Counted from the stretch's first letter, positions 17,779 to 26,998 are shown. The stretch is 64,000 nucleotides of DNA from Aliikangiella marina (GCF_007004765.1 NZ_VIKR01000001.1:558001-622000); one strand, 5' to 3'. Notes: generated by a model from the sequence alone, not told the origin. Numbers and translations: made by a program.

Positions 17779-19737
17779 CTACTTGGTGAGAATGGTCGGT
17801 GTTGTTATCGGGAAGTTATCTATTTGTGCGATAAAATCTTCGGGTTGGTTGGTCAAGCGTGCATAGATAAGCTGATAAGTCAGAACATTCTTAACGTATT
17901 CGCGAGTTTCTTTATAGGGAATTTGTTCAATCCATTGGAGTGGATCTCGTGTATTGTTGTTTTCCAACCATTTTTGTACTTTTGCTTTGCCTGCATTGTA
18001 GGCGGCTGTTGCTAAAATTGGGTGGTCATTAAAGGACTCATACATTTTACTCAGGTGTGCAGTACCCAGTTTAATATTCATGTCAGCATTGAGTAATTGT
18101 GATGCGCGTTTAAACGATTTACGGTGCTTAACAACCATACGTGCCGTTGACGGTTTTAGTTGCATTAAACCTCTCGCACCAGCGCTTGAGACCGCATCAG
18201 TCTTAAATGCCGATTCCTGTCGTGTAATGGCGTAAGCCCAACTGAGTGGTATTTGATTTTCTTTCGCTTGCGCTTCAAATAAAGACAATTGATGCAACGG
18301 GAAGCGTTTCTCCACATCATCTATTTGTTTACTGCGTGCGAATGCCAGTATCGCTTGATGTTGCCACTGCCATTGGTGAGCTATCAAAGCTAATTTAGTC
18401 TGGTCTTCAAGTGGAGTCTGTTGCACCACATAATTCCATTCACGCCGGGCATCGTTTAGACGACCTAAAGCGAGAAACTCTCGGGCTCTCCGAGCAGAGG
18501 GTTTTTGCGTATATTGCGCCAGTTCATGCTGATCGTAGCTGATAGTACGTTGTTTTAGTTCTGCTTGTTTACCGAGCTGTCTCGCCGATAAAAAACCATA
18601 GTAGCTGCGCTCTTGTGAGAGGGATTCAAATATGGATTGTGCTTTATTAAGATTTCCGAGTTGGGTTTCTGCAACCGCTTGCCAGTAAAACCATTTATTC
18701 GACTCTTGGCTTTGCTGCGACAGGTCTGCTGCTAGCTCCGTGATTAATTGCCAGTTTTGGTCTGCGATTGCGGTGGATAAAAGCCATTGGTTGACTGACT
18801 CATCGCCACGCCATTCTATCGATGCAAGCCAATTAGCCGCCTTGGGGTCCTTGTCGATTGCCAAGCTAAGGCTGATTGCTCGTTTCAGTTTTCCAGTGCG
18901 ATCAGTAAATTGGTGCTTCTTGCCGAGTTTTTTCCACACATCAATCGCTAAGTTAGGATCATCCCAAGCCAGCCGATATAAGGCGAAATCAATGATATCT
19001 ACCGCTTTGTCGGTTAACGGGTTTCGAAAGTCGACCTTATTGAGTTTTTCAGGACTTTTCGCAACCTTCTGTAACAACTGCGCGGCCTCTTGCTCGGAGG
19101 GAGGCAATTTTCTAGCGAGGTATTGCGCTAGCGAGCGCTGTCTCGCTTTTACCGCGAGCACGAACCTTTGCCAGACCATCTCGTCAGTAATTTGCCCAGA
19201 TTGCTTTAATGTCGATATGAGTTTGTCGCAGGCTTTTGGCAGCGAACGGCCAGTTAACCAAATAGATTTCGCGAGCGGGTAGATATCTTGCGGATTTTCT
19301 GAGGTTTTTAATCGAAATTCCAGCTGTTTACAGGAAAGTTGAGTACTGCCAAAGTTCCTGTAATGTCGCAAAAAGAGTGAAGAATGGTTATTTTTAGCGA
19401 GCCAGTGTAGCCATTTATAACGGAGCTTTCGTGACACCGGAAGGTCACCGTGCTGATTGAGAAAAGATTCGATTAAACTGCTATTGGCTAAGCTTAGATT
19501 GGCTAAAAGTCGATCTCGTTCGAGATAAATTGCCAGTGGATAATCGCCTAAATGGTCGAGCTTTTTATCAAAATCATTCCACTTTGCTTGGCGTAAGAGT
19601 TTTTCTGCCGCCAAAAAATCTGTTTGTTGCGCTGTTAGGACCGAAGCAGTGTCGTTCATTTTTGCAAAAGTAAGCGGCGTCGTAAAGGCTACTACAACCA
19701 AAATAAACATTAAAATCAAACACTTACTTCTTAACAA
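17779..19737 (-). CDS. slt: Soluble lytic murein transglycosylase Slt
   Basis: Periplasmic peptidoglycan-cleaving enzyme of 652 residues forming 1,6-anhydromuropeptides. An N-terminal signal peptide (CLILMFILVVVAFTTPLTFA) is followed by the long alpha-helical superhelical U/L domain and a C-terminal GEWL domain with the catalytic glutamate in AITRQESAFKTDAVSSAGARGLMQLKPSTA (the E of RQESAF near residue 510), then the YNAGKAKVQKW motif. The start appears to be TTG 19737; ATG 19710 would leave a very short signal peptide. Size and domain order match E. coli Slt70. It appears to be a single-gene transcription unit. Confidence 0.95.
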   Translation of the reverse strand: MLRSKCLILMFILVVVAFTTPLTFAKMNDTASVLTAQQTDFLAAEKLLRQAKWNDFDKKLDHLGDYPLAIYLERDRLLANLSLANSSLIESFLNQHGDLPVSRKLRYKWLHWLAKNNHSSLFLRHYRNFGSTQLSCKQLEFRLKTSENPQDIYPLAKSIWLTGRSLPKACDKLISTLKQSGQITDEMVWQRFVLAVKARQRSLAQYLARKLPPSEQEAAQLLQKVAKSPEKLNKVDFRNPLTDKAVDIIDFALYRLAWDDPNLAIDVWKKLGKKHQFTDRTGKLKRAISLSLAIDKDPKAANWLASIEWRGDESVNQWLLSTAIADQNWQLITELAADLSQQSQESNKWFYWQAVAETQLGNLNKAQSIFESLSQERSYYGFLSARQLGKQAELKQRTISYDQHELAQYTQKPSARRAREFLALGRLNDARREWNYVVQQTPLEDQTKLALIAHQWQWQHQAILAFARSKQIDDVEKRFPLHQLSLFEAQAKENQIPLSWAYAITRQESAFKTDAVSSAGARGLMQLKPSTARMVVKHRKSFKRASQLLNADMNIKLGTAHLSKMYESFNDHPILATAAYNAGKAKVQKWLENNNTRDPLQWIEQIPYKETREYVKNVLTYQLIYARLTNQPEDFIAQIDNFPITTPTILTK

Positions 19738-20237
19738 AGGTCGCTCTCAATCTGATGAAAAACACTTTCTTGCCCAGCCGCATGTTCTGCCCAGGATGAT
19801 TGGCTTCGTATTAGCCATTTCTTCTTAACGACTTAGTTTTCTCGCCTAGCATCAACTAATTCCACCGGCGCTGTAAAACTACTATCAATTGTTATCGCTG
19901 GATCTCTCAATAAGTTTAGAACTTTATTTAGGACAATATCCAGTGATTTTTGGTTCCCCGTAAGAAAAAATATTATTGAGATCAATTATTAGCCGCATTT
20001 CTCTCGAAAATACTTTAACCCTTTATAATGAATATTGGGAATCAAATCAGTTTAACATTGGATAAAAACCTTAAAAATAAGCGAGAGATGTCGCGCTTAC
20101 GAAAAAAGAGCACACCATCACAGTGTGCCCAAGGCGGAGGTAGAGCAAATCGAAGTCTTTGGCTCTTGAGAGGGGAATTGGGGCCAGTGTCGCGAGAGGT
20201 TTGAAAGAAGTGATTCAAGAAGCTCTCGCACAGTGTA
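19738..20237. other. Gene-free spacer between slt and pdsO
   Basis: No gene is visible. The part next to slt must carry its promoter. The part next to pdsO carries the pdsO terminator hairpin (20102-20130). A short minus-strand frame running through 20042-20275 overlaps the terminator and pdsO and is not considered real. Confidence 0.5.
20102..20130 (-). terminator. Rho-independent terminator downstream of pdsO
   Basis: On the minus strand a GCACAC/GTGTGC stem (arms 20110-20115 and 20123-20128, extended by GGG/CTC pairs) is followed directly by six T residues (20107-20102). It sits about 107 bp after the pdsO stop. Confidence 0.75.
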
Positions 20238-20933
20238 TTAATTCTGAGCGACTTGCTGACTGCCGCGAGTGACAAAATTTACGCTGACCTTTCTCGCCAT
20301 AGCGAATACGTCGGGAGACTCATTATTGGTAAAGCCGAGGACTTCGCCGTGAGCGATACCGATCAATCTGTGAGAAGGAACACCTTGTTTTTCAAAAGCG
20401 GCAATCACTGAGTCAACACGTTTTTGCGAAAGCGTCATATTGTCTTTTTTGGTACCTCGTGGATCAGTGTATCCATCGAGTCTCAAGCTTAATTCCGGAA
20501 ACTGTGTCATTACGGTAGAGATTCTTTCAATACTCGCTAAATCTGCGTCAGAGAGTGCTGCAGAATTTGTGGTGAACATAAGATTTAAAGTTAATCCTTC
20601 GGTAACCCATTGAGCGCTTGAAGCTTGCGCAGTTTCTACCGCTAAATCTTCCTGAATCATTGTTAACTCCCTTTTAAGTTGTCGCTCTCGCAATTCTGAA
20701 CTTGCTAGCTCTGCCGAAACTTCATCAAGTTGGTTGGCTTTTTCTACCTGATTTCCAAACAGCGCTCCAATGGCACCACCGATGATGAAGCCTGCCGGTC
20801 CACCGATGGCTGCCCCTGCAGCTGCTCCACTGGCAAAACCAATGTTTTCTTCTTTGCTGGCTTCAGCTTTCGCCTGGTTGATGCTGAAAATTGACGTTGC
20901 TACTAGTGCTGAAATTACGATTGCCTTTTTCAT
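20238..20933 (-). CDS. pdsO: Sortase-system-associated OmpA-family protein PdsO
   Basis: Exported 231-residue protein: signal peptide (MKKAIVISALVATSIFSINQAKA), a glycine-zipper hydrophobic stretch (GFASGAAAGAAIGGPAGFIIGGAIGAL, quoted in part: AAAGAAIGGPAGFIIGG), a coiled-coil-like segment (ELRERQLKRELTMIQEDL) and an OmpA C-terminal peptidoglycan-binding domain (LRLDGYTDPRGTKKDNMTLSQ, part: DGYTDPRGTKKDN). This combination, divergent from the response regulator and kinase described next, matches the PdsO component of the proteobacterial dedicated sortase system. An ordinary glycine-zipper OmpA protein is the alternative; the neighbours favour PdsO. No sortase gene is in the interval. Confidence 0.8.
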   Translation of the reverse strand: MKKAIVISALVATSIFSINQAKAEASKEENIGFASGAAAGAAIGGPAGFIIGGAIGALFGNQVEKANQLDEVSAELASSELRERQLKRELTMIQEDLAVETAQASSAQWVTEGLTLNLMFTTNSAALSDADLASIERISTVMTQFPELSLRLDGYTDPRGTKKDNMTLSQKRVDSVIAAFEKQGVPSHRLIGIAHGEVLGFTNNESPDVFAMARKVSVNFVTRGSQQVAQN

Positions 20934-21395
20934 GTTATTTCCTCTTTTAAAATTGAATTACTGAATAAAATTTTTTGTCTCGTCCTAGCCTTTTAATTGA
21001 CCGTTGGTTTAAGTTGCCTTCCTTGGACGAGTCCGCGAAGCGGTGTGTCCTTAACTTTGCCTGGTCAGTTTGTCCTCACGGTAGGCTCGCGTTGTTGGCC
21101 TCATCTCGTTTGGACGATTCCATTAAAGCGCGATAAAGAGGCACGCAAATAGGCCAAAAAAGGAAGGTCGCAGGCCAAATATGGCGAAAAAGTGGCAATC
21201 CGACAGAAACGCTTTTTAACTGACTAAAATCCGGTAATATAAAAACATCAGCAGCAAACAACTATTAAGCGAGTCGACAAAACGTTTTGGTCAGCTCAAA
21301 AATTAAACAAAGGTAGTAGTCGGTTGTCGTTTGTTTTTTGACCGGTTAAGGAATAAACGATTCTCACTAAATTAAAATGAATAAGAAGGTAAATG
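20934..21395. other. Divergent spacer between pdsO and pdsR
   Basis: This 460-bp interval should carry the promoters of the divergent pdsO and pdsR genes. It contains AGAAGGT at about 21382 as the pdsR ribosome-binding sequence. A minus-strand frame of 61 codons (21076-21261) includes a hydrophobic stretch, but it has no family resemblance that I can support. No sortase or sortase fragment was recognised. Confidence 0.5.
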
Positions 21396-22088
21396 ATGGC
21401 TAGAAGAATAGCACTGGTGGAAGATGAAAAAGCGATTCGGGAGAATTATGCGGCATCCTTACGGAAACAAGGTTACGATGTGCTGTGCTATGAGTCGAAA
21501 GATCAAGCACTCAAGGCGTTTGAAACTCGCTTACCTGATTTAGCTATTTTAGATATCGGATTAGGTGCTGAACCCGAGGGTGGATTTGAACTTTGTCGCT
21601 TTTTAAGAGCCCAATCAAGTACCCTGCCGATTATTTTTCTGACAGCGTTAGATAGTGAGTTCGATACCATTTCAGGCTTAAGGTTGGGAGCGGATGATTA
21701 TTTAACTAAAGACATAAGCTTAGCGCAGGTTTTAGTGAGGGTATCGGCACTGTTCAGGCGAATCGACGCGCTTAAGTCTAATCTCGATCAGGAGCAAGAC
21801 CTGATTGAGGTGGGAAAGCTACAACTTGATGCGAGTCGGTTTGTAGCAAGTTGGGACGAACACCCCATCGAGATAACTTTAACGGAGTTTTGGATTTTGC
21901 ATGCGCTTGTTAAAAGGCCGGGGCATGTAAAAAATCGTGATCAACTTATGGAGGCCGCTAAAGCGGTTGTAGATGACAGTACGGTGACTTCACACATAAA
22001 ACGATTACGAAAAAAGTTTGTTGCTCTAGAACCTGAATTTGATCGCATCGAAACCGTTTATGGCATGGGTTACCGTTGGAAGGCCTAA
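21396..22088 (+). CDS. pdsR: Response regulator PdsR of the Pds sortase system
   Basis: OmpR-type DNA-binding response regulator of 230 residues. The receiver domain has the acidic pocket in LVEDEKAIRENY, the phospho-acceptor Asp in PDLAILDIGLGAEPEGGFEL (near residue 52) and the conserved Lys in DDYLTKDIS. The C-terminal winged helix runs from IEVGKLQLDAS to VYGMGYRW. The sequence ARRIALVEDEKAIRENYAASL and the GLGAEPEGG insertion resemble the PdsR family that pairs with PdsS. ATG 21396 is preferred to 21393 from the family start and the AGAAGGT spacing. It is followed by pdsS after a 127-bp gap. Confidence 0.85.
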   Translation: MARRIALVEDEKAIRENYAASLRKQGYDVLCYESKDQALKAFETRLPDLAILDIGLGAEPEGGFELCRFLRAQSSTLPIIFLTALDSEFDTISGLRLGADDYLTKDISLAQVLVRVSALFRRIDALKSNLDQEQDLIEVGKLQLDASRFVASWDEHPIEITLTEFWILHALVKRPGHVKNRDQLMEAAKAVVDDSTVTSHIKRLRKKFVALEPEFDRIETVYGMGYRWKA

Positions 22089-22215
22089 AAAATACTTTAA
22101 AATTGATAAAATTTATTAAGAGTAGAATAATTAAAAACGAGTAAAAGTGGCGGGTAATATTTGTTAGTTAAGATAGCACGATTACATTGTTGGACAAAAA
22201 ACGGGGGAATTGTTG

Positions 22216-24321
22216 TTGAACATTAACCCGCTTCGCTGGCAACTTAAGACTAAGTTTATCTCGATACTTTTGGTTGTCCTTTTGATTCCTATTGCTTCGG
22301 TGGTTTTACTCAAAGAAGTCGAAAAAACATTAGTCGACAATCTTAAGCAAAACCTGTTGCTAACGAGTAAGCTCTATAGTTTACAACTAGAATCTAATAG
22401 TAATTGGTTTTACGACAGCAGATTGCCTGATACCGAATCTGCGATTGCTGACGAGCTTTTTGTTTTTCCGCTTCAACAAGAAATCGTATTGGATGGATTT
22501 TTTGATGAGTGGGAGTTTCTCGAGCATTTTCGCGCGAATTTAAAAGTGTTAGATAGAAGTGCCGACCCCGACACCATGGGGTTTCTGATGGGGGCAGTCA
22601 AAGAAAATCTATACTTATCTTTTCAAATAACAGATGAACATATTATTTATTGGCAGCCTGTTCAAACGTCGAGCCAAGAAAGTTCTCGAGGCGGAGGGAA
22701 TGCCACAAATTACCGCTCAGAGTTAATTGTTGTTAGTTTTATTGACAACAATAATATTCCACAAAGAATTTTTATCAAACCGATAGCGCCTGGCAAGATT
22801 CCTGTCGAAAAAATCAGCCAAGGTGAACTGAAGGTCGATTGGCGCTATAGTGCTTATTGGGTTGAGACCGCAGATGGTTTTAATGTAGAGGTAAAGTTTC
22901 CTAACGGATTGATGCCGACTTATTTGCAAGTTCGTTATTTTGACGTCGACAAACCACAACAAACTATTCATGAGAAAGTCATTGCGTCGAGTCTTTTAGA
23001 TCTCAACCCAGTTGTTTGGCCTTCGGCGAGTTTGGATAAGTATGTAAAAACGTTAACCGTCAACCCAGGGCAAAGAGTGTGGGTTTTAGATACTAAAGGA
23101 AGAGTCATGGCGCGGCATGGCGATTTACGACCACCAATACAAGAGCGAACTTTTTTGAGCGCAATTGCAGATTGGATTTTTGCGCCGCAAATTAGTCCAC
23201 TCGTGGACCACCGTAGTTCTAAACTAAGGTTGTCTTCACCAGTTATCCAAGACGCGCTAACGCTTGGACCTTCATCGGCTATTGAGAGTGAATTAAAATC
23301 CGATTTTTCAGTCGCACTGGCGGCTAGTCCGATCATCGCAGATGGGCAAGTTTTAGGTGCTGTAATGATCGAGGAAAACGTAGCTCGGGTTCAATTTGTA
23401 CAAAGAAAAACGTTATCGCAAATGCTTTATGTTATGGGGGCAATTATTTTTGGGGTTATTGGCTTACTTGGTTGGTACGTTTCAAAATTAGTAGGAAGAA
23501 TTTCTAAACTACGAAAACAAGTGACGACGCTAGTTGATGAGCAAGGAAGAATGAGAATTCCTGCTGAGTTGGATGTTTATGAAGGGGATGAAATTGACGA
23601 GCTTAATAAAGCATTTGTCAGGATGGGAAATAAGCTCTACGACTATCATGATTATTTAGAGAAATTAGCATCAAGACTCTCACATGAATTGAGAACGCCC
23701 ATTGCGGTAGTGCGGTCTTCATTAGATAATCTATTGCTAACCCATCGTGAAGAAGCGGATACAGAAACCATAAAACGGGCACTTGTTGGAACTGAGCGAC
23801 TTGGTGAAATTATCACCCGTATGCGACAGGCGAGTGGTGTAAAAGAAGCGATGCAATCAGCGAATTTCGAGGAAATTGATCTCACTGATTTTCTTACTCA
23901 TATGGTGGCTGGATTTCAACAAACCTTTAAGTCGACTGAGTTTAAGTTAAAGCATCCTGACAAACCTGTTGTAAGAAGTGTTTCGCCTGATTTACTTGCC
24001 GAAATGATGGATAAGTTATTATCAAACGCTATAGATTTTTCGCAGAGTCAACACCCTGTGATTGTTGAATTAGTTCACGATAGAGACTCAACCTTTCTCA
24101 ACATATCGAATACTGGACCATTAATCGAGAAAAAGAATTTAAGAAAAATTTTTCAATCATTGGTATCCATTCGGGACAAGCGAAATGAGAGTACGCCTAA
24201 TTTAGGTTTAGGGTTATATGTTGTTCGGTTGATCGCGGAATTTCATGGGGCGAAAGTAAAAGCAGCTAATCGCGAAGATGCTACGGGGGTCGTGTTTTCT
24301 GTGATTTGGCGAAATAAATAA
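22216..24321 (+). CDS. pdsS: Sensor histidine kinase PdsS of the Pds sortase system
   Basis: Membrane sensor kinase of about 701 residues, the length expected of PdsS. It has a membrane segment (ISILLVVLLIPIASVVLL, about 14-31), a large periplasmic region of about 360 residues, a second membrane segment (VMGAIIFGVIGLLGWYV), a HAMP region, the HisKA motif LASRLSHELRTPIAVVRSS with the phospho-acceptor His, and an HATPase domain (MDKLLSNAIDFSQ, LGLGLYVVRLIAEFHGA). The periplasmic part contains IVLDGFFDEWEFLE and ENLYLSFQITDEH, a CBM9-like signature suggesting a carbohydrate or cell-surface ligand. Three TTG codons begin the frame; the third (22216) is best spaced after GGGGGA. It forms a two-component pair with PdsR. 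Confidence 0.85.
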   Translation: MNINPLRWQLKTKFISILLVVLLIPIASVVLLKEVEKTLVDNLKQNLLLTSKLYSLQLESNSNWFYDSRLPDTESAIADELFVFPLQQEIVLDGFFDEWEFLEHFRANLKVLDRSADPDTMGFLMGAVKENLYLSFQITDEHIIYWQPVQTSSQESSRGGGNATNYRSELIVVSFIDNNNIPQRIFIKPIAPGKIPVEKISQGELKVDWRYSAYWVETADGFNVEVKFPNGLMPTYLQVRYFDVDKPQQTIHEKVIASSLLDLNPVVWPSASLDKYVKTLTVNPGQRVWVLDTKGRVMARHGDLRPPIQERTFLSAIADWIFAPQISPLVDHRSSKLRLSSPVIQDALTLGPSSAIESELKSDFSVALAASPIIADGQVLGAVMIEENVARVQFVQRKTLSQMLYVMGAIIFGVIGLLGWYVSKLVGRISKLRKQVTTLVDEQGRMRIPAELDVYEGDEIDELNKAFVRMGNKLYDYHDYLEKLASRLSHELRTPIAVVRSSLDNLLLTHREEADTETIKRALVGTERLGEIITRMRQASGVKEAMQSANFEEIDLTDFLTHMVAGFQQTFKSTEFKLKHPDKPVVRSVSPDLLAEMMDKLLSNAIDFSQSQHPVIVELVHDRDSTFLNISNTGPLIEKKNLRKIFQSLVSIRDKRNESTPNLGLGLYVVRLIAEFHGAKVKAANREDATGVVFSVIWRNK

Positions 24322-24348
24322 ACTCAAAAACAGAGGAGATGGAATTTA

Positions 24349-24999
24349 GTGAGTAGTTCAAAAAGCTTGCAGAAAGCTGGTGGCATTGCGGCAATCGGTG
24401 AAGCGTTAATTTATATATCAATGTTTGTTTTTTATGGTGCGATATTCAGCTTTCCACAAGATGCCTCTTCACTAGATAAAGTCGCTTATATGGCAGAAAA
24501 CCAAGTGACACTGTTTATTATGAACATTATCGGTTATGTGTTGTTTGGTTTTCTTCTAGCGATTCTTGTTTTAGCGATTCATCGAAAGCTAATTGCGACA
24601 AACGAAACACTGGTTCAGTTAGCATCCATCTTCGGGTTAATTTGGGTTGGTATAATAATTACTGGTGGAATGATGGCCAATATTGGTCTGCAAACCTTAA
24701 TTGATTTAGCGAATACTGAGCCAGAGCATGTCCGGGCGGTCTGGCTCGCCAACAACGTAGTAGAAGAGTCGTTAGGTGGCGGAATCGAAATCTTTGGCGG
24801 CCTTTGGGTATTACTGATCACCATTGTTTCATTGAAAGGTAAGTTAATGCCTTTCGGGCTAAATATCTTAGGTCTAATTGTTGGAGTCGCTGGGATATTG
24901 ACGCTTTATCCGCTGGATTTATTTACTGAAATCTTTGGGCTAACCCAAATCGTCTGGTTTATTTGGTTAGGGATTGTATTAATTAGAGATAACAAATAA
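24349..24999 (+). CDS. DUF4386-like integral membrane protein
   Basis: A 216-residue protein with about six membrane segments: AAIGEALIYISMFVFYGAIF, IIGYVLFGFLLAILVLAI, LASIFGLIWVGIIITGGMMA, FGGLWVLLITIVSL, ILGLIVGVAGILTLY and QIVWFIWLGIVLI. The pattern, with an N-terminal GGIAAIGEAL and C-terminal GIVLIR, matches the DUF4386 family of unknown function. Start is GTG 24349, placed by GAGGAGAT upstream. It follows pdsS by 27 bp, so it is likely to be co-transcribed, although it is not a known Pds component. Confidence 0.75.
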   Translation: MSSSKSLQKAGGIAAIGEALIYISMFVFYGAIFSFPQDASSLDKVAYMAENQVTLFIMNIIGYVLFGFLLAILVLAIHRKLIATNETLVQLASIFGLIWVGIIITGGMMANIGLQTLIDLANTEPEHVRAVWLANNVVEESLGGGIEIFGGLWVLLITIVSLKGKLMPFGLNILGLIVGVAGILTLYPLDLFTEIFGLTQIVWFIWLGIVLIRDNK

Positions 25000-25008
25000 G
25001 TGAAAAAG

Positions 25009-25049
25009 GCGCGGAGGTTTGTCCGCGCTTTGTCTTGAGGTTTTTTTTT
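25009..25049 (+). terminator. Probable terminator after the DUF4386 gene
   Basis: A GCGCGGA/TCCGCGC stem (25009-25015 and 25022-25028) follows the stop codon and a run of nine T residues lies at 25041-25049. The stem and the T-run are about 12 bases apart, which is longer than ideal, so efficiency is uncertain. Confidence 0.5.
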
Positions 25050-25058
25050 GGTAATTGA

Positions 25059-25598
25059 CTAGCTTCTTGAAGGGTAGACGCCTACAAGTGCAACGCAGGC
25101 ATTGATGACCTGATAGGGAGGCATATTGCTGTGTGGTTGAGCACCGCCTGAATTTGATGTTTTTATTTTTTTACCTTGCTGACCTTTCTTATTTACTTCG
25201 ACGCCTCGTTTATTGCCATTTCCAGATACGCGAACTTCATGCGAGTGATTCGGGAGTTGCGCTTGAGTGAGAGTAATAGTCTCGACACCTCCTTTTTGAC
25301 CGATTCTGTTAGGTGACAGTCCTGGACCAGTGCCCGGGCCTAAAACAAATCTACCGCGCAAGTCAGGCAAACCAAAAGTTGTTCTACCATCACCGCCATA
25401 CATCGTTCCATACAAGCTAAATAACGCCTGATTTTGGGCGATAGGAAGCAATTGGCCTCCCGCCGAAGTCCAACCTCTCGGGCAAAAATTGAAACCAAAA
25501 TATCGAATTTCACCGATGAATGGCTCGACAGCATTCACAGATGTGGAACCACCAAATAAAGCGATAAAGCCGATAGCGGCAGGAATAAGTCTTTTCAT
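25059..25598 (-). CDS. Secreted phage tail-collar domain protein
   Basis: Exported 179-residue protein: signal peptide (LIPAAIGFIALFGGSTSVNA, cleaved before VEPF) then a Tail_Collar fold with FIGEIRYFGFNFCPRGW, LLPIAQNQALFSLYGTMYGGDGRTTFGLPDLRGRF and QLPNHSHEVRV. Proteins of this type are called microcystin-dependent protein homologues in many genomes, but the real function is unknown; a secreted trimeric fibre-like protein is plausible. Two cysteines (FCPRGW and INACVAL) may form a disulfide. The ATG 25598 start follows AAGGGGA. No other phage gene is nearby, so it is not evidence of a prophage. Confidence 0.85.
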   Translation of the reverse strand: MKRLIPAAIGFIALFGGSTSVNAVEPFIGEIRYFGFNFCPRGWTSAGGQLLPIAQNQALFSLYGTMYGGDGRTTFGLPDLRGRFVLGPGTGPGLSPNRIGQKGGVETITLTQAQLPNHSHEVRVSGNGNKRGVEVNKKGQQGKKIKTSNSGGAQPHSNMPPYQVINACVALVGVYPSRS

Positions 25599-25807
25599 TA
25601 TTGTCCCCTTAATTGATTAGAATTAGCTCCTATACTGATTACACTATAGCCCAAAATCTTTAGTACTGAATGGAGAATAATCAGAGGAAAAAATTCATAG
25701 CAAGTTGCGAGGACTTTTCGACCGTTGTTGAATATTAGGTTTTCTCCTCTCTTCAGTGAGAGAGGAGTCGATCGGAGAAGATGATAGCTATTTTTTACTT
25801 GAGATAT

Positions 25808-26959
25808 TTATCGCCACCAATGCAAGTCACGAGCCTTATCAACTGAGTCATCATCTTCAAGTGTTATCACTTGCCCCATTTTCGGCGTCATCAAATCAAT
25901 CCATTCTCTGTTTGAAAGGTCGACCATTTGTTCGAAAGGGTCAGTCCATTCATGAAAAGCTAAATCAAAAGTGCCATTGTGGATGGGCAACATTTTTCTG
26001 CCGCGCAGATCTTTATGGGCTTGTATTGTTTCTTCAGGTGCCATATGCACATCAGGCCATTGTTCGTCATAAGCCCCAGTCTCCATCATCGTGAGATCAA
26101 ACGGGCCATATTTTTCACCAATCGTTTTGAATCCATCAAAGTAGCCGGTATCACCGCTAAAAAATAAGTTGGTATTTTCATCACGTATGACCCAAGAACT
26201 CCACAAAGCTTTGTCTCTGTCGCCTAAACCACGACCAGAAAAATGTTGTGAAGGTGTTGCGACAATTTGCACGCCGTTAACATTTACTGACTGCCACCAA
26301 TCAAGTTCAAAAATTTTATCTTGGTTTACCCCCCAACTATTTAGTTGCGCGCCATTGCCGACTGGAACTACAAATTTTGAAACCTTTTCTTTAAGTTTCT
26401 TAATCGAAAACTCGTCCATATGATCATAGTGGTTGTGGGATAAAATAACGCCGGTAATTGATGGTAGTTCACTAATCTCTATGGGGGTAGGATGAAAACG
26501 TTTAGGTCCCATAAACCGAAATGGTGAGGCTCTTTCTGAAAAGACGGGATCAAGCAGCCAAAGTTGATTATTTATTTTGATTAAAATGGTCGAATGTCCT
26601 AATCGTATCACCGAGGTTTTATCTTCAGGAAGTTGATTCACTTGGTGCTGGCTTAACTTTTCAATCGGAATCGTTTTACTCGGGACAGTATTAACTTTTT
26701 TCTCAAATAGCGCACGGTTCATAAAACCAAGTATTCGTGACCAACTCAATTCCGCGACAGGTTTTGCATTGGTAAATTTTCCATCAGCGTTTAATTGCGA
26801 TGTGGGTAAAAAGAACCGGTCTTTTTCAATAGTTACAGCATCAAGTGAAGAAATTGTCATGGCTAACGTGCCTCCAAGCAAGATAGTTATGGTTAATAAC
26901 TTACGTTTGAGAATAAATAGGGCAGAGCCCCTTAGTTTTCCTATGAGTTGTAAATTCAT
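25808..26959 (-). CDS. Metallo-beta-lactamase-fold hydrolase (UlaG / NAPE-PLD-like)
   Basis: A 383-residue metal-dependent hydrolase with a hydrophobic N-terminal segment (LLTITILLGGTLAMTISSL) that anchors or exports it. Metal-ligand motifs are SHNHYDHMDEFS (HxHxDH near residue 184) and the downstream FFSGDTGYFDG and LPIHNGTFDLAFHEWTDP. HSTILIKINNQLWLLDPVF and GPKRFHPTP are characteristic of the NAPE-phospholipase-D-like/UlaG subgroup, which act on phosphodiester or lactone substrates; the substrate here is not known. It is transcribed divergently from the TetR-type gene, and a palindrome between the two suggests repression by it. Confidence 0.85.
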   Translation of the reverse strand: MNLQLIGKLRGSALFILKRKLLTITILLGGTLAMTISSLDAVTIEKDRFFLPTSQLNADGKFTNAKPVAELSWSRILGFMNRALFEKKVNTVPSKTIPIEKLSQHQVNQLPEDKTSVIRLGHSTILIKINNQLWLLDPVFSERASPFRFMGPKRFHPTPIEISELPSITGVILSHNHYDHMDEFSIKKLKEKVSKFVVPVGNGAQLNSWGVNQDKIFELDWWQSVNVNGVQIVATPSQHFSGRGLGDRDKALWSSWVIRDENTNLFFSGDTGYFDGFKTIGEKYGPFDLTMMETGAYDEQWPDVHMAPEETIQAHKDLRGRKMLPIHNGTFDLAFHEWTDPFEQMVDLSNREWIDLMTPKMGQVITLEDDDSVDKARDLHWWR

Positions 26960-26975
26960 TAATAACCCTTATAAA

Positions 26976-26998
26976 GTAAACTATACGGTGTAGTTTAC
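26976..26998. promoter_or_regulatory. Palindromic operator, probable TetR binding site
   Basis: A perfect inverted repeat GTAAACTA-N7-TAGTTTAC lies in the divergent spacer between the hydrolase and the TetR-type gene. A second, weaker copy follows at about 27015-27032 (GTAAACT-GATT-AGTGTAA). The position and symmetry are what one expects for autoregulation and control of the divergent hydrolase. Confidence 0.7.

Noticed and set aside
17692-18015. Plus-strand frame with AGAAGGA and TTG start reading MFIPEPLLEEFLIIIETCLT
   Set aside because: The first 30 codons look protein-like, but most of the frame is antisense to the well-supported slt 3' end. No family resemblance.
18740-19282. 180-codon plus-strand frame antisense to slt
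   Set aside because: Entirely within the coding region of slt and without family resemblance.
21076-21261. Minus-strand hydrophobic frame in the pdsO-pdsR gap, considered as a sortase remnant
   Set aside because: No TLxC-type sortase motif or other recognisable feature; 61 codons only.
25059-25598. Prophage indication from the tail-collar domain protein
   Set aside because: It has a signal peptide and no phage structural, replication or integrase genes nearby; these secreted proteins are common outside prophages.
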